In this document: in pieces, positions 1 to 8,046 of the stretch
Layout of the letters: each line of letters opens with the position of its first letter
How positions within the stretch are numbered: position 1 is the first letter of the stretch
Source of the DNA: JAIRTY01 sp050257395
Lineage (GTDB): Bacteria; Actinomycetota; Actinomycetes; Streptosporangiales; Streptosporangiaceae
Direction of reading: 5' to 3'
Assembly: GCA_050257395.1 (NCBI GenBank)
Contig: JBLMWU010000325.1
Span: 1-37,108, forward strand
Length of the DNA stretch: 37,108 nt
The notes under the pieces: generated by a model
Told to the model about the DNA's origin: nothing
Seen by the model: the letters and a program-made list of their open reading frames with translations, nothing else
Database searches by the model: none
Made by a program: the position numbers and the translations under genes

Positions 1-1
1 C

Positions 2-67
2 CACTACGAGGACAGTTTCCAGGTCCGTGCCGCCAGCGCGGGGAGGCCCGGCGCGGCCCGGTGCTGA
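2..67 (+). CDS. Possible 3' end of an upstream gene (partial)
   Basis: The frame beginning at base 2 is open from the window edge and reads HYEDSFQVRAASAGRPGAAR-C before a TGA at 65-67. The first dozen residues look like ordinary protein, with acidic and aromatic residues and GC-rich third positions. The tail is low-complexity. Only 21 residues are visible, so no family can be assigned. It could also be chance coding in GC-rich DNA. Confidence 0.3.
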   Translation, partial: HYEDSFQVRAASAGRPGAARC

Positions 68-174
68 CGGCGGTCCCCGCTCCGGCCGCGGCGCCTGCCC
101 CGGCCGCCGTGCCGTGGGCCGGGCCAGGCCGCGGCCCGCTGTGCGGCCCCTGCCGCAGCCTGCGGCCGGGCGAG

Positions 175-194
175 TTTATACAGTCGTCAGTGTG
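175..194 (+). promoter_or_regulatory. Possible -10 element just before the first membrane-protein gene
   Basis: An AT-rich island in otherwise GC-rich DNA contains TATACA at 177-182, ten bases before the GTG at 192. This spacing would put transcription start at or next to the start codon, as in leaderless actinobacterial genes. No convincing -35 or Shine-Dalgarno is seen, so this is an inference from position and composition. Confidence 0.3.
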
Positions 195-1571
195 AAAAAT
201 AGTGCCACGCCCGCCGCTGGCGGCAGGCCGGAGCTGCCGGTCTCCCCGGTTACCCCGGGCTACCAGCCGCCGCGTGCCCGGCCCCGGCTGCGGCGGCACG
301 CTGTCGCGGGCAGCATCGTCGCCGCCTACCTGCTGGCGGCCGCCGCGGCTGTGCTGGCCCGGCCGGGACTCGGGGTACCGGTGTGGCTGGCGCTGCACCT
401 GCTGCTGCTCGGCGCGGCCACCAACGCCGTGTTCGTGTGGAGCTGGCACTTCGCGGAGGCGCTGCTGCACGCGCGGCCCGCCCCGGACCGCCGCGGCTAT
501 CTGCGGCTGGCCGTGCTCAACGCCGGGATCCTCGCGGTGCTGGCCGGGGTGCCGTCCGGGCTCGGCGCGGTCGCGGCCGCTGGCGCGGCGGCGGTGACCG
601 CGGCGGTGGCCTGGCACGTGGCGGGCCTGGCCGGGCTGGTGCGCGGCTCGGCGCTGGCCGGCCGGCTCCGGCCGGTGGTCTGGTACTACCTGGCGGGCGG
701 CGCCGCGCTCGCGGCGGGCGCGGCGCTCGGCGGGGTGCTGGCCACCGGGGCGGTCCGGCCGGCCGGGCTGGACACCGCGGTCCGGCTCGCCCATGCGCAC
801 CTGAACCTGCTGGGCTGGCTGGGGCTCGCCATCATCGGCACCGGGTTCATGCTCTGGCCTGCCGTGCTGCGGACCCGGATGCCCGGCGACGCCCCGGCCT
901 GGGCCCGCAGGGTGCTGGCCGTCACCGCCGGCGGCCTGCTGCTCACCGTCGCCGCGCTGCTGGCCACGCCCGCCGTGGCGGCGGCCCGCTGGCTGGCGGT
1001 GGCCGGGATGGCCGCCTACGGCGCCGGGGTGGCGGGGTCGCTGGTCCCGGCGGTGGCGGAGATGCGGGCCCGGCCGCCGCGGTCGGCTGCCGCGTGGGCG
1101 CTGCTCGCGGGGCACGGCTGGCTGCTCGCGGGCATCGCCGCGGATGCGGCCGGGCTGGCCGCCGGGCTCGGGCAGGCCGACGGGGTGCTCGGCGGCGCGC
1201 TGGTGCCCATGCTGGCGCTGGGGGTGGTCGCCCAGATCCTGACCGGCGCGCTCACGTTCCTGCTGCCGGTGGTGGCCGGCGGCGGGCCAGCGGGTAACCG
1301 GCGGCTCACCCGGATCCTGGAATGGGGCTGGCCGGCCCGGGCGGTGCTGGCGAACGCCGGGGTGCTGCTGCTCGCGGTGTCACCGGGCGGCCCGGCCCGG
1401 CTCGCCGGCTGGGCCATGGTGCTGGCCGGGCTCGGCCCGTTCCCGGTGCTCGCCGCCGTCGCGCTGCTGGCCTCCCGCCGCGCCCGGCCGCACCCCGGGC
1501 AGCCGCACCCCGGACAGCCCGAGCCTGGACAGCCCCAGTCTGGACAGCCCCAGCCCGGCCGGCCCGGATAG
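192..1571 (+). CDS. Polytopic membrane protein, possible heme/copper-type (NnrS / nitrite-reductase membrane-domain-like)
   Basis: A 459-residue, almost wholly hydrophobic protein with about 11-12 predicted membrane spans. Histidines lie inside or at the ends of helices in WSWHFAEALLH, RLAHAHLNLLGW and AGHGW. The segment HAHLNLLGWLGL followed by LWPAVLRTRM resembles, from memory, the membrane domain found alone or at the N-terminus of actinobacterial copper nitrite reductases and NnrS-like proteins. Such conserved His residues could bind heme or copper, but that is inference. I chose GTG 192 because the upstream part of the frame is low-complexity Pro/Arg/Gly. The C-terminus is a proline/glycine/glutamine repeat tail. 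Its neighbours do not clarify its role. Confidence 0.6.
   Translation: MKNSATPAAGGRPELPVSPVTPGYQPPRARPRLRRHAVAGSIVAAYLLAAAAAVLARPGLGVPVWLALHLLLLGAATNAVFVWSWHFAEALLHARPAPDRRGYLRLAVLNAGILAVLAGVPSGLGAVAAAGAAAVTAAVAWHVAGLAGLVRGSALAGRLRPVVWYYLAGGAALAAGAALGGVLATGAVRPAGLDTAVRLAHAHLNLLGWLGLAIIGTGFMLWPAVLRTRMPGDAPAWARRVLAVTAGGLLLTVAALLATPAVAAARWLAVAGMAAYGAGVAGSLVPAVAEMRARPPRSAAAWALLAGHGWLLAGIAADAAGLAAGLGQADGVLGGALVPMLALGVVAQILTGALTFLLPVVAGGGPAGNRRLTRILEWGWPARAVLANAGVLLLAVSPGGPARLAGWAMVLAGLGPFPVLAAVALLASRRARPHPGQPHPGQPEPGQPQSGQPQPGRPG
1488..1562 (+). repeat. Five 15-nt tandem units encoding a PxPGQ-type tail
   Basis: Five in-frame 15-base units encode PHPGQ, PHPGQ, PEPGQ, PQSGQ and PQPGR just before the stop codon of the membrane protein. 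The second and third codons vary and the proline and glycine frame is kept. This looks like slippage expansion of a disordered cytoplasmic or extracellular tail. Confidence 0.8.
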
Positions 1572-1585
1572 GCCCCGTCCTGGCG

Positions 1586-2284
1586 TTAGTCCTGCGTGAG
1601 GCTCTCCAGGTGGGCGACGTCGTTGAAGCCGCGGATGACCCACCGCTCCCCGTCCACCACCAGCCGGGAGATCGACCCGTTGTCGGAGGTGACGAACGCG
1701 AACGGGCGCGACCTGGCCGCCAGCGCCAGCACCTGCCCGATGACGCCGCCGTGGGCGAACACGGCGACCCGCTGCCCAGGGTGCCGCCCGGCCAGCCGGG
1801 TGATCGCGCCGCCGACCCGGGCCGCGAAGGACTCCGACCGCTCGGCGCCGGGGATCACGTCCCACCGTTCCTCGGTCCACATGCGCATGGCCACCGGATG
1901 CTGCTCGGCGACCATCTTGCGGTAGAGGCCGGCCTCCCACTCGCCGAGGTGGACCTCCCGCAGGTCCTGCTCGACCTGCGGGGTCAGGCCGAGCCTGCGC
2001 GCCAGCGGCGCGGCCGTCTGCGCGGTCCGCCGCAGCGGGGTCACGTAGATCACGTCGATCCCGGCGGCCGCCAGCCGCTGCCCCACCCGCTCGGCCTGCT
2101 GGTGGCCCAGCGGCGCCAGCGCCGGATCCGCGTGCCCGCCCACCAGCGGGAACGGCGAGTCGGGATGCGCGGGCTCGCTCTCCCCGTGCCGGATCAGCAG
2201 CAGGTCCGCCGCGGCCGGCGGCACCAGGAAACGGTTCTGCCGGTAACCGGCCGCGGGCAGCTGTAGATCACCGGGATCGCTCAT
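1586..2284 (-). CDS. Histidine phosphatase family protein (phosphoglycerate-mutase-like)
   Basis: This 232-residue protein carries the family signature RHGE at 32-35, whose His33 is the phospho-accepting residue. It also has the arginine pair near 85-86, HLGEWE at 112-117 with the acid Glu115, and the second catalytic His178 in VFAHGG. These are the residues of the branch-2-free histidine phosphatase superfamily, which hydrolyses or transfers phosphate on small metabolites. The substrate cannot be told from sequence. The length is normal for a stand-alone enzyme. It converges with the membrane-protein gene only 14 bases away. On the same strand it lies 96 bases downstream of the two-domain barrel protein, with GC-rich inverted repeats in the gap, so co-transcription is uncertain. 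Confidence 0.88.
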   Translation of the reverse strand: MSDPGDLQLPAAGYRQNRFLVPPAAADLLLIRHGESEPAHPDSPFPLVGGHADPALAPLGHQQAERVGQRLAAAGIDVIYVTPLRRTAQTAAPLARRLGLTPQVEQDLREVHLGEWEAGLYRKMVAEQHPVAMRMWTEERWDVIPGAERSESFAARVGGAITRLAGRHPGQRVAVFAHGGVIGQVLALAARSRPFAFVTSDNGSISRLVVDGERWVIRGFNDVAHLESLTQD

Positions 2285-2380
2285 AACGCCCGCATGCTAG
2301 CGGAGCACCCCGCGGCCCCGGCCCGCGGCTCCGTTCCCCGTCGCCGGCCCGCGGCTCCGCCGCCCGCGGCCGGCCCGGCG

Positions 2381-2986
2381 TCAGCGGTGCGAGGCGAACC
2401 AGGGCTGGTGCAGGTCCAGGTACCGGACGCCGTCGAGCAGGGACATCTCCTCCTCAACCAGGTCCCTCGCCTCCGGCGGCATGGGCGCCTTCTCCGCCTC
2501 CCGGGCGGCCGACTCCGAGGTGAAGGCGACCGTCTCGGTGAAGAACCCCTCGTCGTCGATGGCCACCGTCGCCCCGAGGATGTCCGGGCGGTGCCGGGAG
2601 ATCAGCTCGGCGGACTGCTCCGCCAGCGCGTGCACCCGGTCCCGGTCACGTACCCGGCCCTGGATGACCTGGACGAACCCGGCTTCGTCCGAGCCCCCGC
2701 CGGCCAGCAGCATGGTCTCGGTGCAGTCGTGGAAGATGATCTCGCCGGTGAAGTGGCGCTCCATCTCCTGCCACCACGCGTGCTGTTCCGGGCGGGACCG
2801 GTTGCGCTCCGCCGATTCGCGCGAGTCGAACCTGACCACGGCGACGAGCACGCCGTCGTCGGTGAACCCGTACGTCCCGCCCAGCCAGCCCACCGCGCCG
2901 GGCTCCAGCTCGCGCAGCCACCGGTCCAGCGTGGCCCGGGCTGCCTGCCGGTTTGTCACCTTGCCTTGGATGATCTGCATGAACAT
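2381..2986 (-). CDS. Two-domain dimeric alpha/beta-barrel (ABM-like) protein
   Basis: A 201-residue soluble protein built of two similar halves. Each opens with a beta strand of the type (M/V)Q(I/V)IQG(K/R)V, at about residues 3-10 and near residue 105. Each continues with helix-rich segments of the ferredoxin-like ABM or EthD fold. Such folds occur in small monooxygenases, stress-response barrels and sensors, so no reaction can be given. The start at 2986 places a GGGGGA purine run a few bases upstream. The frame extends further but is low-complexity there. An alternative ATG lies two codons in. It is divergent from the GMC oxidoreductase gene, with a 200-base shared upstream region. Confidence 0.72.
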   Translation of the reverse strand: MFMQIIQGKVTNRQAARATLDRWLRELEPGAVGWLGGTYGFTDDGVLVAVVRFDSRESAERNRSRPEQHAWWQEMERHFTGEIIFHDCTETMLLAGGGSDEAGFVQVIQGRVRDRDRVHALAEQSAELISRHRPDILGATVAIDDEGFFTETVAFTSESAAREAEKAPMPPEARDLVEEEMSLLDGVRYLDLHQPWFASHR

Positions 2987-3186
2987 GGCGTCCCCCCGCC
3001 GGGCCGGTCCCCGCCGGCCTTGCCCCGCCCGGGGCCACCGGCCCGCGTCGCTCAGATTCTCACCATACTCTTGCCCGGATTTATGTCCCACAATGTGCAA
3101 TTCCGCGGGGATCCGCTTCCGGGCCGCTGGCGCGGCGGAGATGATCGTCGTGGACGTTTCCTGATGTGGCCAGAGCGAGGCGTGGC

Positions 3187-4860
3187 ATGGCACCGGTGGA
3201 CTACGACTTCATCATCATCGGCGGCGGCTCGGCGGGCAGCGCGCTCGCGAACCGGCTGTCGGCCGACCCGGCCACCCGGGTCCTGGTGCTGGAGGCCGGG
3301 CGGCCGGACTACCGGTGGGACGTGTTCATCCACATGCCGGCGGCGCTCACCTTCCCGATCGGCAGCCGTTTCTACGACTGGAAGTACGAGTCGGAGCCCG
3401 AGCCGTACCTGAACGGCCGCCGCGTCTACCACGCCCGCGGCAAGGTGCTGGGCGGCTCCAGCAGCATCAACGGGATGATCTTCCAGCGCGGCAATCCCCT
3501 GGACTACCAGCGGTGGGCCGCCGATCCCGGGATGGGGTCCTGGGACTACGCGCACTGCCTGCCCTATTTCAAGCGGATGGAGAACTGCCTGGCCGGCCCG
3601 GACGAGTTCCGCGGCGGGTCCGGGCCGCTGGTGCTGGAGCGCGGGCCGGCCACCAGCCCGCTGTTCCAGGCGTTCTTCGAGGCGGTGCAGCAGGCCGGCT
3701 ACCCGCTGACCAGCGACGTCAACGGGTTCCGGCAGGAGGGGTTCGCCGCCTTCGACCGCAACATCCACCGCGGCCGCCGGCTCAGCGCCGCCCGCGCCTA
3801 CCTGCATCCGGTGATGAGTCGGCCCAACCTGACCGTGACCTGCCGGGCTCAGGTGACGAAGATCCTCTTCGAGGGGACGCGCGCGGTGGGCGTGGCCTAC
3901 CGGCACCGCGGCTCGGGCCGGCAGGCGCGCGCCGGGGAGATCATCCTGTGCGGCGGCGCGATCAACTCACCGCAGCTGCTCCAGCTCTCCGGCGTCGGCA
4001 ACGCCGCTGAGCTGGCGGCGCTCGGCATCGGCGTGCTCGCGGACCTGCCCGGTGTCGGCGAGAACCTCCAGGACCACCTGGAGGTCTATGTGCAGTACGC
4101 GTCGAAGCTGCCGGTGTCGGTGGCGCCCGCGCTCAAGTGGCGCAACCGGCCGATGGTGGGCGCCAGATGGCTCTTCCTGCGCAGCGGGCCGGGTGCCACC
4201 AACCACTTCGAGGCCGGCGGGTTCGCCCGCAGCAACGACGACGTCGCCTACCCGAACCTGATGTTCCACTTCCTGCCGATCGCGATCCGCTACGACGGCT
4301 CGGCGCCCGCGGGCGGCCACGGGTACCAGGTGCACATCGGCCCCATGTACTCCGACTCGCGTGGCACGGTCAAGATCACCTCAACGGACCCGTTCGCCAA
4401 GCCGGCGCTGCGCTTCAACTACCTGTCCACCCCGACCGACCGGCGGGAATGGGGGGAGGCCATCCGGATCGCCCGCAGCATCCTCAGCCAGCCCGCGTTC
4501 GCCCCCTACAACGCGGGCGAGCTGTCGCCCGGCCCGGAGGTCAGCACCGACGAAGAGGTGCTGGAGTGGGTGCGGCGGGATGCCGAGACCGCGCTGCACC
4601 CCTCCTGCACCTGCAAGATGGGCACCGGCGAGGGCGCCGTGGTGGACCCGTCCTCCATGCGGGTGCACGGCCTGGACGGGCTGCGGGTGGTGGACGCCTC
4701 GGTGTTCCCGTACGTGACCAACGGCAACATCTACGCCCCGGTGATGATGACGGCCGAGAAGGCGGCCGACCTCATCCTCGGCAACACCCCCCTGCCCCCC
4801 GAGCCGGCCGGCTTCTACCGCCACCAGAGCGGCGCCGCCCCCGCCCCGTCAGCACCATGA
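3187..4860 (+). CDS. GMC-family FAD oxidoreductase, choline dehydrogenase (BetA)-like
   Basis: This 557-residue protein has the GMC layout. The N-terminal dinucleotide motif GGGSAGSAL lies at about 12-20, with the acidic strand end LVLEAG near 34-38. The first GMC signature ARGKVLGGSSSING is at 83-96. The C-terminal active site shows His471 in LHPSCTCKMG and Asn514 in NGNIYAPVMM, the pair that acts on the alcohol in choline dehydrogenases and oxidases. Length and these motifs fit BetA-type enzymes oxidising choline or another amino alcohol to the aldehyde. Other alcohol substrates cannot be excluded. ATG 3187 is preceded by GCGAGG six bases upstream. The upstream GTG at 3166 is less likely. 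The nearby aldehyde dehydrogenase could take the product. Confidence 0.85.
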   Translation: MAPVDYDFIIIGGGSAGSALANRLSADPATRVLVLEAGRPDYRWDVFIHMPAALTFPIGSRFYDWKYESEPEPYLNGRRVYHARGKVLGGSSSINGMIFQRGNPLDYQRWAADPGMGSWDYAHCLPYFKRMENCLAGPDEFRGGSGPLVLERGPATSPLFQAFFEAVQQAGYPLTSDVNGFRQEGFAAFDRNIHRGRRLSAARAYLHPVMSRPNLTVTCRAQVTKILFEGTRAVGVAYRHRGSGRQARAGEIILCGGAINSPQLLQLSGVGNAAELAALGIGVLADLPGVGENLQDHLEVYVQYASKLPVSVAPALKWRNRPMVGARWLFLRSGPGATNHFEAGGFARSNDDVAYPNLMFHFLPIAIRYDGSAPAGGHGYQVHIGPMYSDSRGTVKITSTDPFAKPALRFNYLSTPTDRREWGEAIRIARSILSQPAFAPYNAGELSPGPEVSTDEEVLEWVRRDAETALHPSCTCKMGTGEGAVVDPSSMRVHGLDGLRVVDASVFPYVTNGNIYAPVMMTAEKAADLILGNTPLPPEPAGFYRHQSGAAPAPSAP

Positions 4861-4911
4861 CCGTGAACGGCTGCCGCACGGCCAGGCTGGCCGGGTGATC
4901 CCGGCTCGCTG

Positions 4912-5514
4912 TCAGCGAGCGCCCGCCGCGCTGCCGGCCCGGCCCGGACCGGTCAGGGTGAGCTGCTGCTGGTGGAAGCGGAAGTGCCGGGTGGGGTACG
5001 CGTAGAGGGCGGCGAGGGTCATGTACGGGCGGAAGAACGGGTCCCAGGTGGTGGGGTAGTGCATGCCCCGCCGCAGAGTGCCGGCGGTTTCATGCTGCAG
5101 GCGCCGGCCGAGCGCGTCGATGACGCGGTCGAGCACGCCAGGCATGCGGGCGGGCGGGATGATCGTCGCTCCTGCGCACGACCCGAGGTAGTTGATGAGG
5201 TGGAACGGCCTGCGGGCGGAGTCGAGGAGCCGGGCGAACGCTGCGCTGGCCCCGTCCGGGAGCCAGCCGAACAGGCGCACGAGGACCAGCAGCGCACGGA
5301 CCACCAGGTAGCCGAAGAGCATGTGGAACAGCAGCTGCCGGTTGGTCCACCGGGTGCCCGCCGAGGGCCGGCCCAGGCCGGCCGCGGTCGCCCCGGCGAT
5401 CAGGCGCCGGAAGTCCTGCCGGGCGTGGTCCATGTCCGCCAGGATCGCGGCCCGGTCAGGGTCCGGGCAGGCGGGGGACGGCTCAGCCGCTGGTGTCGTG
5501 GCCTTGTCCGTCAT
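4912..5514 (-). CDS. DinB-like four-helix-bundle protein
   Basis: A 200-residue, largely helical protein. It shows features of the DinB/DfsB superfamily: a helix ending in WTNRQLLFHMLFGYL (Trp56, His64) and a late helix with RHFRFHQQQL (His177, His181). Together these could form the three-histidine metal site typical of the family. Members include thiol transferases dependent on bacillithiol or mycothiol, and many uncharacterised stress proteins. The middle carries an unusually hydrophobic stretch (ALLVLVRLFGW, residues about 74-84). It starts 38 bases from a pair of repeated operators, which implies tight regulation. The exact reaction is unknown. Confidence 0.6.
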   Translation of the reverse strand: MTDKATTPAAEPSPACPDPDRAAILADMDHARQDFRRLIAGATAAGLGRPSAGTRWTNRQLLFHMLFGYLVVRALLVLVRLFGWLPDGASAAFARLLDSARRPFHLINYLGSCAGATIIPPARMPGVLDRVIDALGRRLQHETAGTLRRGMHYPTTWDPFFRPYMTLAALYAYPTRHFRFHQQQLTLTGPGRAGSAAGAR

Positions 5515-5552
5515 GACCGCCTCCTCGCCGCCGGGCCGGCCGGGACGCCGCT

Positions 5553-5596
5553 GAGTAGGATAACTACCTATTGCTCATGAGTAGCATAACTACTTA
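5553..5596 (-). promoter_or_regulatory. Tandem operator-like repeat upstream of the DinB-like gene
   Basis: Two copies of GAGTAGNATAACTACYTA start at 5553 and 5579, exactly 26 bases apart. Inside each is an inverted repeat GTAG-NATAA-CTAC. They lie between the end of the aldehyde dehydrogenase gene and the DinB-like gene and are strikingly AT-rich for this genome. The layout suggests two dimers of one repressor or activator bound on the same or nearly the same helix face. The regulator is not identifiable here. Confidence 0.65.
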
Positions 5597-5628
5597 CGGG
5601 GGCGGATGCGCAAGCGCCGGCCGTGGCC

Positions 5629-7083
5629 TCAGCCGTGGAACTGCGGGGCGGGGTAGAGGATGGTCTTCGGCTCGGTGAAGGCGTCCATGGCGAACCGGCC
5701 GCCGACCCGGCCGCGGCCGCTCACCGAGCCGGCCCGGCCGCCGAACGGCAGGTGGGACTCCCACAGGTTGGTCGAGTGGTTGATGTTCACCCAGCCGGCC
5801 CGGGCCTGCTCGGCAAAGGCCAGCCCCTGCTCCAGGTCGCGCGTGAACACGGCGGCGGTCAGCCCGAACGGGGAGGCGTTGGTGAGCTCCAGCGCCTGGG
5901 CGGCGGATGCCACCTCGATCACCGGCACCACCGGCCCGAACGTTTCCTCGGTGGCGATGGTCATGTCCGGGGTGACCTGGTCCAGCACGGTCGGCTCGGC
6001 GTACAGGCCGGTGGGGAAGCCGGGCGCGAGCCGCCCGCCGCAGCACACCCGCGCCCCGCTGGCCACCGCCCCGGCCACGTGGCGGCTGAACTTGGCCGCG
6101 GTGGGCTCGTTGTTCAGCGGCCCCATGGTGGTCTCCGGGCCGAACGGGTCACCCAGCCGGATCCGCGCCGCGGTGAGCGCCACCACCCGGGCCACGAACT
6201 CCTCCCGGGCCGCAGCGTGCACCAGGAAGCGCTCGCCCGCGGTGCAGCTCTGGCCCGCGCACAGGAACGCCGCTTCCAGGGCGGCCTCGGCGGCCAGGTC
6301 CAGGTCCGCGTCGGCCAGCACCACCATCGGGCCGTTGCCGCCCAGCTCCAGCAGCTGGGTCTTGCCGGCCGCCCGGCCGGCGACCAGGCCGCCGGTGGCC
6401 ACCGAGCCGATGAAGCCCACCGCCGCCACCCCCGGGTGGCCGGCCAGGGCGTCGCCCACCACCGGGCCGGGCCCGGGCACGAAGTTGAACACCCCGGCGG
6501 GCAGGCCCGCCGCGGCGATCACCCCGGTCAGCAGCGCGCAGCAGGCGCTGGTGGTCGGCGCGGGCACCCACACCACCGTGTTGCCGGCCGCCAGCGCGGG
6601 CGCGAACAGCTCCGCGCCCATGGTGTACGGCCAGTTCCAGGGGCTGATGACGGCCACCACGCCGAGCGGCACCCGGGCGGTGAGCACCCGCCGCCCGGCT
6701 GACACCGAGGGCGGCAGCGCGCCGTCCAGCCGCCTTGCGTCCGCGGCGGCCATCCGGAAATAGCCGGCCAGCTCGTCCACCTCGTCGTACGCCTCGGCCA
6801 CCAGGGGCTTGCCCTGGTCCTCGGTGAGCGCCCGGGCCAGCTCATCGCGCCGCGAGGCGATGGCGTCCGCCGCTGCCTCGCAGTGCTCCGCGCGCTCGAA
6901 CGCCGAGGCGCGCGCCCAGGCCGGCCCGGCCGCGGCCGCCGCGGCGACCGCGTCATCCACGTCCCTGGGGTCGCCGGCCGCCACGGTCGCGAACTGCGCG
7001 CCGGAGGACGGGCTGACCGCGGCGGTGGTGCCTCCGCCGCCCTTGCGCCAGCGGCCGCCGATGTACAGCAGGTGCTCCCGCAT
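5629..7083 (-). CDS. NAD(P)-dependent aldehyde dehydrogenase
   Basis: A 484-residue aldehyde dehydrogenase of normal length. It has PWNWP with oxyanion-hole Asn150, the coenzyme turn GFIGS near 223-227, the general base Glu247 in LELGGNGP and catalytic Cys280 in CAGQSCTAGER. It would oxidise an aldehyde to the acid, and betaine aldehyde is attractive given the BetA-like oxidase nearby. The overall pattern is also close to semialdehyde dehydrogenases. One oddity is the coenzyme-binding strand: it reads VVWVPAP, with Val173 where the family usually has Lys (VxKP). This may change cofactor handling. GGGGAGAG precedes the ATG. It follows the IclR regulator on the same strand with a 95-base gap, so the two may form one unit. 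Confidence 0.9.
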   Translation of the reverse strand: MREHLLYIGGRWRKGGGGTTAAVSPSSGAQFATVAAGDPRDVDDAVAAAAAAGPAWARASAFERAEHCEAAADAIASRRDELARALTEDQGKPLVAEAYDEVDELAGYFRMAAADARRLDGALPPSVSAGRRVLTARVPLGVVAVISPWNWPYTMGAELFAPALAAGNTVVWVPAPTTSACCALLTGVIAAAGLPAGVFNFVPGPGPVVGDALAGHPGVAAVGFIGSVATGGLVAGRAAGKTQLLELGGNGPMVVLADADLDLAAEAALEAAFLCAGQSCTAGERFLVHAAAREEFVARVVALTAARIRLGDPFGPETTMGPLNNEPTAAKFSRHVAGAVASGARVCCGGRLAPGFPTGLYAEPTVLDQVTPDMTIATEETFGPVVPVIEVASAAQALELTNASPFGLTAAVFTRDLEQGLAFAEQARAGWVNINHSTNLWESHLPFGGRAGSVSGRGRVGGRFAMDAFTEPKTILYPAPQFHG

Positions 7084-7178
7084 CGTGGCTCACTCTCCCC
7101 GGCGGCCAGCCGCCGTGCTCCTGCCGGGCGGCGGGCCGCCGCCGGGTTCCCTGTGCTGCTGCCGCCGGTGCCGCCTGC

Positions 7179-7904
7179 TCAGGCCGACGCGCACAGCCGG
7201 CCGAGCTCGTCGAGCTGCTCCGGCGTCATCCGGTACTCCGGGCCGGAGATGGACAGCGCGGCGACGCAGGCGCCGGTGGCGTCGAACACCGGCGCGGCCA
7301 CCGCCACCAGCCCGTCCTCCAGCTCAGCCACGGCCTTGGCGTAGCCGTCGCGGCGCACCGCGGCCAGCTCCTCCGCCAGCAGCGGCAGGCTGGTGATGGT
7401 GCGGTCGGTGTAGCGCTCCAGCACCCGGGGCGGCGGCAGGGCGCCGTAGGCCAGCAGCACCTTGCCGTTGGCCACCGCGTGCGGCTTGGTCCGCCGCCCG
7501 ATCCAGCCGCCCGAGCTGTTGAGGATGAACGTGCTCGGCACCTCGGCCACGTTGAGGATGTCGGCCCCGGCGGGCACGGCGAGGTTGACGGTCTCGCCGG
7601 TCTGCTGGGACAGCTTGTCCATGGCGGGCTGCAGCTCCGCGACGATGTCGTAGTTCCGCAGCGCCAGCGAGCCGAGCCGGATCACCTCCGTGCCCAGCCG
7701 GTAACGCTTGCCCGTGCGGGTGAGAAAACCGGTACGCTCGAGTACCGCGGCGAGCCGGGACGCGGTGGACTTGTGAACCCCGAGCGACCGGGCCATCTCG
7801 GTGACGCCGAGCTCCTCGTGGCCGTCGTCAAAGGCCGCCAGCACCGCGAGGACCCGCTCCGCAGCCTGGTAAGTTGCGCGTGAAGCAACTGAATCATCGC
7901 TCAC
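7179..7904 (-). CDS. IclR-family transcriptional regulator
   Basis: A 241-residue protein with the IclR two-domain plan. The N-terminal winged helix-turn-helix (about residues 10-65) contains VTEMARSLGVHKSTASRLA as the recognition segment. The C-terminal effector-binding domain includes GETVNLAV, WIGRR, HAVANGKVLLA and GLVAVAAPVFDATG. IclR proteins bind a small metabolite and usually repress or activate an adjacent catabolic operon. The gene precedes the aldehyde dehydrogenase on the same strand, so control of that gene is the simplest inference. The start is GTG with no Shine-Dalgarno. A palindrome sits immediately upstream, which suggests leaderless, autoregulated transcription. Confidence 0.92.
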   Translation of the reverse strand: MSDDSVASRATYQAAERVLAVLAAFDDGHEELGVTEMARSLGVHKSTASRLAAVLERTGFLTRTGKRYRLGTEVIRLGSLALRNYDIVAELQPAMDKLSQQTGETVNLAVPAGADILNVAEVPSTFILNSSGGWIGRRTKPHAVANGKVLLAYGALPPPRVLERYTDRTITSLPLLAEELAAVRRDGYAKAVAELEDGLVAVAAPVFDATGACVAALSISGPEYRMTPEQLDELGRLCASA

Positions 7905-7912
7905 GCAACCAG

Positions 7913-7922
7913 AATGGCCATT
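7913..7922 (-). promoter_or_regulatory. AATGGCCATT palindrome at the IclR promoter
   Basis: A perfect 10-base palindrome lies 8 bases upstream of the IclR start codon. Read on the minus strand it overlaps CATTCT, which is placed as a -10 element for a leaderless transcript would be. A regulator bound here would block its own promoter. Autoregulation is inferred from position only. Confidence 0.4.
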
Positions 7923-8046
7923 TCGGGCGCCCCCGTCAACCGCCCTCCCGCCCTCGGCCGGCGCGGTGGTTTGCGCGGTATTGTGACAGGGCTAACACCG
8001 TCGCAAACCCCGCTGACGTGGGCGTTTCGGGCAGCAGGAGCAGGCC

